Source: Lachnospiraceae bacterium UBA6998 (GTDB lineage Bacteria; Bacillota; Clostridia; Lachnospirales; Lachnospiraceae). Taken from it: a stretch of 9,156 bases of DNA. The DNA lies in assembly GCA_002448395.1 (NCBI GenBank), contig DJXS01000097.1, forward strand, positions 11,131 to 20,286, in the 5' to 3' direction. The position numbers and the translations under genes are program-made. The notes under the pieces are model-generated. The model was not told the DNA's origin. It was given only the letters and a program-made list of their open reading frames with translations, and made no database searches. This document shows, one piece after another, positions 6,774 to 9,156 of the stretch (within the stretch, counting starts at the first letter, position 1; every line of letters begins with the position of its first letter).

Positions 6774-7514
6774 TTACTGAAGGCCCTCGATCCAGGACTT
6801 CAGTTCCTCTTCCGACACGCCTCCGCTGAAACGCTCACCTTGAAGCCAGGTGCCACTGCCCGCGAGTTCCTCCATGTTGGAGCCGCTTCTGCCGATGCCG
6901 CTGCTGCCGGATGTGCAGAACGGGATCACAGTGATTCCATCAAAGTTGTACTTCTCAACAAAAGTGTCCAGAATTCGCGGCTCTTCGCCCCACCAGATCG
7001 GGAAGCCCAGATAGATGGTGGTGTAGCCCTCAAGGGAGATATCATCACTTCCGATCTCCGGGCGTACGCTCTTGTCATTCTGCTCAGACGTGGAGCGGCT
7101 GCTGTTGTCGTTATAGTTCAGGTCCGCCTCGGTATAAGGCTCCGCTGCCAAAATCTCGTACAGATCTCCTCCTGTCACAGAAGCGATACGCTCTGCAACG
7201 CCTTTCGTAGTGCCGGTGGCAGAGAAATATGCGACCAGGACATCCGAATGAGCTGCGGCAGGAGTTTCACTTGCCGGCTCTGCTGCTGTTTCCTGAGCTG
7301 CTTCCTGTTCCTGTCCCTGCGCGGCCTCCTGGGCTGCTTCCGGCTGCGCTTCGGTCTGCTCTGCCGCTTCAACAGTCTCTTTCTGCTCTTCTACTGCTGC
7401 CGGGGTGCTGTTTTCCGCCGCCTGTGTGTCAGTCGCCGCCTGAGAACTGCCGCCGCAGGCTGTTAATGTAAAAGCTAAAGCAGCTGCTGCAATAATTGAA
7501 ATCATTCTTTTCAT
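6774..7514 (-). CDS. Exported flavodoxin-like lipoprotein
   Basis: A 246-residue protein. Residues 1-20 are a signal peptide ending in the lipobox LTAC (Cys20). Residues 21-89 are an Ala/Glu/Gln-rich linker. Residues 91-246 are a flavodoxin domain of the Flavodoxin_4 type: VLVAYFSATGTTKGVAERIA (FMN-phosphate loop), YEILAAEPYTEADLNYND, YLGFPIWWGEEPRILDTF, and IPFCTSGSSGIGRS. FMN binding is expected from the family. The signal peptide has no twin-arginine motif, so export would be by the general secretion route with FMN added outside, or with an unusual order of assembly. The frame is open upstream through a palindrome to 7598, but that 28-residue extension would bury the signal peptide. AAGGAGGAGA supports the start at 7514. 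Confidence 0.9.
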   Translation of the reverse strand: MKRMISIIAAAALAFTLTACGGSSQAATDTQAAENSTPAAVEEQKETVEAAEQTEAQPEAAQEAAQGQEQEAAQETAAEPASETPAAAHSDVLVAYFSATGTTKGVAERIASVTGGDLYEILAAEPYTEADLNYNDNSSRSTSEQNDKSVRPEIGSDDISLEGYTTIYLGFPIWWGEEPRILDTFVEKYNFDGITVIPFCTSGSSGIGRSGSNMEELAGSGTWLQGERFSGGVSEEELKSWIEGLQ

Positions 7515-7523
7515 AGCGTTAAA

Positions 7524-7533
7524 TCTCCTCCTT
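7524..7533 (-). promoter_or_regulatory. Ribosome binding site deciding the flavodoxin lipoprotein start
   Basis: Minus-strand AAGGAGGAGA, 9 nt before the ATG at 7512-7514 and 10 nt after the end of palindrome copy D. It favours the signal-peptide start over the longer frame. Confidence 0.88.
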
Positions 7534-7543
7534 TTTGGATCGC

Positions 7544-7615
7544 TCGACCTCTGGGGTAGTTTGTGGACAGTTGTAGAATAATCTACAACTGTCCACAAAC
7601 TACCCCAGAGGTCGA
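7544..7615. repeat. Palindromic element, copy D (72 bp, perfect 34-bp arms)
   Basis: The longest copy: 34-nt arms pair without a mismatch around a 4-nt loop (ATAA, 7578-7581). It equals the 24-nt arm of copies A and E with an extra 8-bp inner stem (GTTGTAGA/TCTACAAC) replacing the GG centre, and one extra TC/GA pair set at the outer ends. It starts 6 nt after the CMD-cupin stop and ends 10 nt before the flavodoxin ribosome site. No T-tract follows. Confidence 0.98.
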
Positions 7616-7621
7616 TTTCAC

Positions 7622-8377
7622 TTATTTCAGTTTGTTGTAATCTTCTTCACTTACTGCCTCGAGCCACTCGTTGCTCGCTTCCTCGCCCGCGATCTCGATA
7701 GCCAGATGGGAGAACCAGCTGTCGGGAGCGGCGCCGTGCCAATGCTTGACTTCCGCCGGAATGTTGATCACGGTGCCGGGAGTCATCTCGACGGCTTCCT
7801 TGCCCCACTCCTGGTAGTAACCTCTTCCGCCGACGCAGATCAGCATCTGGCCGCCCGCTTTTTTGGCGTGATGGACGTGCCAGTTGTTGCGGCATCCCGG
7901 CTCAAAAGTCACATTGAAGATCGGAATCTGCTCCGTGGATACCGGTGCCAGATAGCTCTCGCCGACGAAGAACTGTCCGTAAGGGTTGGGCTCGCCGATC
8001 GGGAAAAATATAGTATTCTGATACTTCTCTTTATCAGTCAGTGCCGGCGCTTCCTCGTTCCAGACTTCCTTAGCCAGTCTGAACACCGCCCATCCTTTGG
8101 GCCAGCCGACATACATAGTCGCGTGGGTGATGATGGCTGCGATCTCTTCCTTGGTCACGCCATGCGCCTTCGCGTTCTGCAGATGATAGGTCAGGGAGGA
8201 ATCCGTGATGCCGGACGCCATCAGAGATACAACGGTAATGATGCATTTTGTCTTCACGTCGATCGCTTCTTCGTTCCAAACTTCTCCGAAAAGCACATCG
8301 TCATTGAGATGCGCGAACATGGGAGCAAATTCGCCTAACTGATTTCTTCCTGCTGTCTGTACGATCTTTTCTGCCAT
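7622..8377 (-). CDS. Carboxymuconolactone-decarboxylase-like / cupin fusion protein
   Basis: A 251-residue two-domain cytoplasmic protein. Residues about 10-108 match the carboxymuconolactone decarboxylase/AhpD-like fold: FGEVWNEEAIDVKTKCIITVVSLMASG, then HLQNAKAHGVTKEEIAAIITHATMYVGWPKGW. It lacks the CxxC of AhpD-type peroxidase relatives; only Cys45 lies in that region. Residues about 150-230 are a cupin barrel with FEPGCRNNWHVHHAKKAGGQML and PAEVKHWHGAAPDSWFSHLAI. The likely metal ligands are His167, His169, Gln177 and His212 or His214. Such fusions are frequent beside aldo/keto reductases and flavodoxins in Bacillota, without a settled reaction. AAGGAGGA 7 nt upstream supports this ATG; the frame also runs 36 codons further up through a palindrome, which I treat as noncoding. 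Confidence 0.9.
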   Translation of the reverse strand: MAEKIVQTAGRNQLGEFAPMFAHLNDDVLFGEVWNEEAIDVKTKCIITVVSLMASGITDSSLTYHLQNAKAHGVTKEEIAAIITHATMYVGWPKGWAVFRLAKEVWNEEAPALTDKEKYQNTIFFPIGEPNPYGQFFVGESYLAPVSTEQIPIFNVTFEPGCRNNWHVHHAKKAGGQMLICVGGRGYYQEWGKEAVEMTPGTVINIPAEVKHWHGAAPDSWFSHLAIEIAGEEASNEWLEAVSEEDYNKLK

Positions 8378-8384
8378 TTTGGTT

Positions 8385-8392
8385 TCCTCCTT
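8385..8392 (-). promoter_or_regulatory. Ribosome binding site deciding the CMD-cupin start
   Basis: Minus-strand AAGGAGGA, 7 nt before the ATG at 8375-8377. The alternative ATG at 8483-8485 borders the palindrome and has no comparable site. Confidence 0.88.
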
Positions 8393-8405
8393 TTTGTTGA
8401 CCTGT

Positions 8406-8441
8406 GGTTTCGTTCGACCTCTGGGTTTTGTTCGACCTCTG
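8406..8441. repeat. 18-bp tandem duplication including a truncated palindrome arm
   Basis: Units 8406-8423 and 8424-8441 (GGTTTCGTTCGACCTCTG and GGTTTTGTTCGACCTCTG) differ by one base. The first carries an isolated palindrome end (GACCTCTGGG, 8416-8425) and the second runs into full copy E. It parallels the 27-bp duplication at copy B, but lies on the opposite side of its palindrome. Confidence 0.92.
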
Positions 8442-8483
8442 GGGTAGTTTGTGGACAGGTGTCCACAAACTACCCCAGAGGTC
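8434..8483. repeat. Palindromic element, copy E (50 bp, perfect 24-bp arms)
   Basis: Base-for-base identical to copy A, including the GG centre on the plus strand. It begins 10 nt after the aldo/keto reductase stop. Its low-coordinate side carries the 18-bp tandem duplication, which ends 13 nt before the CMD-cupin ribosome site. No T-tract follows. Confidence 0.97.
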
Positions 8484-8493
8484 ATAAGACCTG

Positions 8494-9156
8494 TTATTTG
8501 CCTATTTTCTGGTCACCTGTGGACCAGACGTGTTTCTCTTTTGCTGCCGCGGGCTTGTTCTGTGCCATGACGCCGGCCAGCGGGTGCGGTACATAGGGCT
8601 CTTCAAGATACATGATCTCCTCCGGCGTGAGTTCCAGGTCCACTGCCCCCACCGCTCCTTCGATATGGTGGAACTTCGTCGCGCCGACCACGGGCGATGT
8701 AACCTTTGTGAGTAGCCATGCGAGGGAGACTTCTGTCATTGTCACTCCGCGCTTTTTTGCCAGCTCCGCTACACGTTCGATGATCACGTTATCCTGAGCC
8801 GCCGTCGCGTCATATTTGAACTTCGCGTAGGTGTCTTCCTGGGCGCGCTTTGTGCCGCCTTCGCCGGGCAGCCTGGAAAGCCTTCCGGACGCCAGTGCAC
8901 TGTAAGGCGTAAGAGCAATATTCTCTTCCTCGCAATAGGGGACCATCTCCCGCTCCTCCTCACGGAAGATCAGGTTGTAGTGCCCCTGAATGGATACGAA
9001 TTTGGCAAGCCCTTCCTTCTCCGCCAGCGCGTTCGCCTTCGCGATCTGCCAGGCAAAACAGTTAGAAATGCCAATGTATCTCGCTTTGCCCGCCTTCACG
9101 ATGCGGTTCAGTCCGTCCATGATGTCTTCAAGCGGCGTCTGCCAGTCCCACATGTG
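8494..9156 (-). CDS. Aldo/keto reductase, C-terminal two thirds
   Basis: The frame is open from the window edge to the TAA at 8494-8496, giving about 220 residues; the family is about 320-330, so roughly the first 110 residues are missing. The first codon in the window is His, followed by MWDWQTPLEDIMDGL. In this family that His is the last member of the catalytic Asp-Tyr-Lys-His set; the other three would lie outside the window. Further motifs are VKAGKARYIGISNCFAWQ, IQGHYNLIFREEEREMVPYC, TPYSALASGRLSR (a cofactor-binding region) and SLAWLLTKVTSPVVGATK near the NADPH adenine pocket. Aldo/keto reductases reduce aldehydes or ketones with NADPH in the cytoplasm; the substrate is unknown. An internal Met at 9153 is not the true start. 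It is the most upstream gene of the redox block here. Confidence 0.93.
   Translation of the reverse strand, partial: HMWDWQTPLEDIMDGLNRIVKAGKARYIGISNCFAWQIAKANALAEKEGLAKFVSIQGHYNLIFREEEREMVPYCEEENIALTPYSALASGRLSRLPGEGGTKRAQEDTYAKFKYDATAAQDNVIIERVAELAKKRGVTMTEVSLAWLLTKVTSPVVGATKFHHIEGAVGAVDLELTPEEIMYLEEPYVPHPLAGVMAQNKPAAAKEKHVWSTGDQKIGK

Noticed and set aside
1544..8483. A CRISPR array made of the repeated palindromes
   Set aside because: The copies are separated by whole genes at irregular distances of about 0.9-2.2 kb, with no spacers and no cas genes.
8378..8485. A genuine 36-residue N-terminal extension of the CMD-cupin protein
   Set aside because: It is encoded by the palindrome and an 18-bp tandem repeat, has no good ribosome site at 8485, and a textbook AAGGAGG lies before the internal ATG.

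Overview
The window looks like part of a chromosome of an anaerobic gut-type Bacillota, most plausibly a Clostridia/Lachnospiraceae member. I infer this from strong AAGGAGG-type ribosome sites, Gram-positive-style lipoproteins with acidic Ala/Glu-rich linkers, and a protein set common there (flavodoxin lipoprotein, DUF4405 membrane protein, DUF362 protein, CMD-cupin fusion). Nothing in the window fixes the genus. All ten recognised genes read on the minus strand, so transcription runs from high to low coordinates. No rRNA, tRNA, CRISPR array, transposase or phage gene was seen.

In transcription order: a 5'-truncated aldo/keto reductase (8494-9156), a carboxymuconolactone-decarboxylase-like/cupin fusion (7622-8377), an exported flavodoxin-like lipoprotein (6774-7514), a DUF4405 membrane protein with conserved histidines (6065-6742), an NADPH-dependent FMN reductase-type protein (5492-6025), a DUF362 lipoprotein (4361-5488) and a UPF0718/ArsP-like permease (3463-4368). 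These seven form a redox-flavoured block. A good sigma-A-type promoter (3329-3357) then begins a second block: a small two-TM YcxB-like protein (2780-3277), nagA (1596-2753), a MATE efflux transporter (146-1522) and the first 49 codons of yaaA (1-149), a gene cut by the window edge.

The standout feature is a family of near-perfect palindromes with the terminal arm GACCTCTGGGGTAGTTTG. There are five full copies (1544-1593, 3377-3428, 5253-5311, 7544-7615, 8434-8483) and two truncated arms (near 3436-3454 and 8416-8425). Four full copies lie in the only intergenic gaps longer than 40 nt, just after a stop codon. The fifth lies inside the DUF362 lipoprotein gene and is translated in frame. The outer arm is conserved while the centre differs in sequence and length between copies, yet each centre is again self-complementary, which suggests that the hairpin or cruciform shape is what matters. 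No T-tract follows the copies, so they do not look like ordinary intrinsic terminators. The family resembles REP/BOX/RPE-type palindromic elements in behaviour, but I do not recognise it as a named family.

The palindromes also produce long false N-terminal extensions for three downstream genes. The starts given here were chosen from ribosome binding sites and protein-family starts instead.
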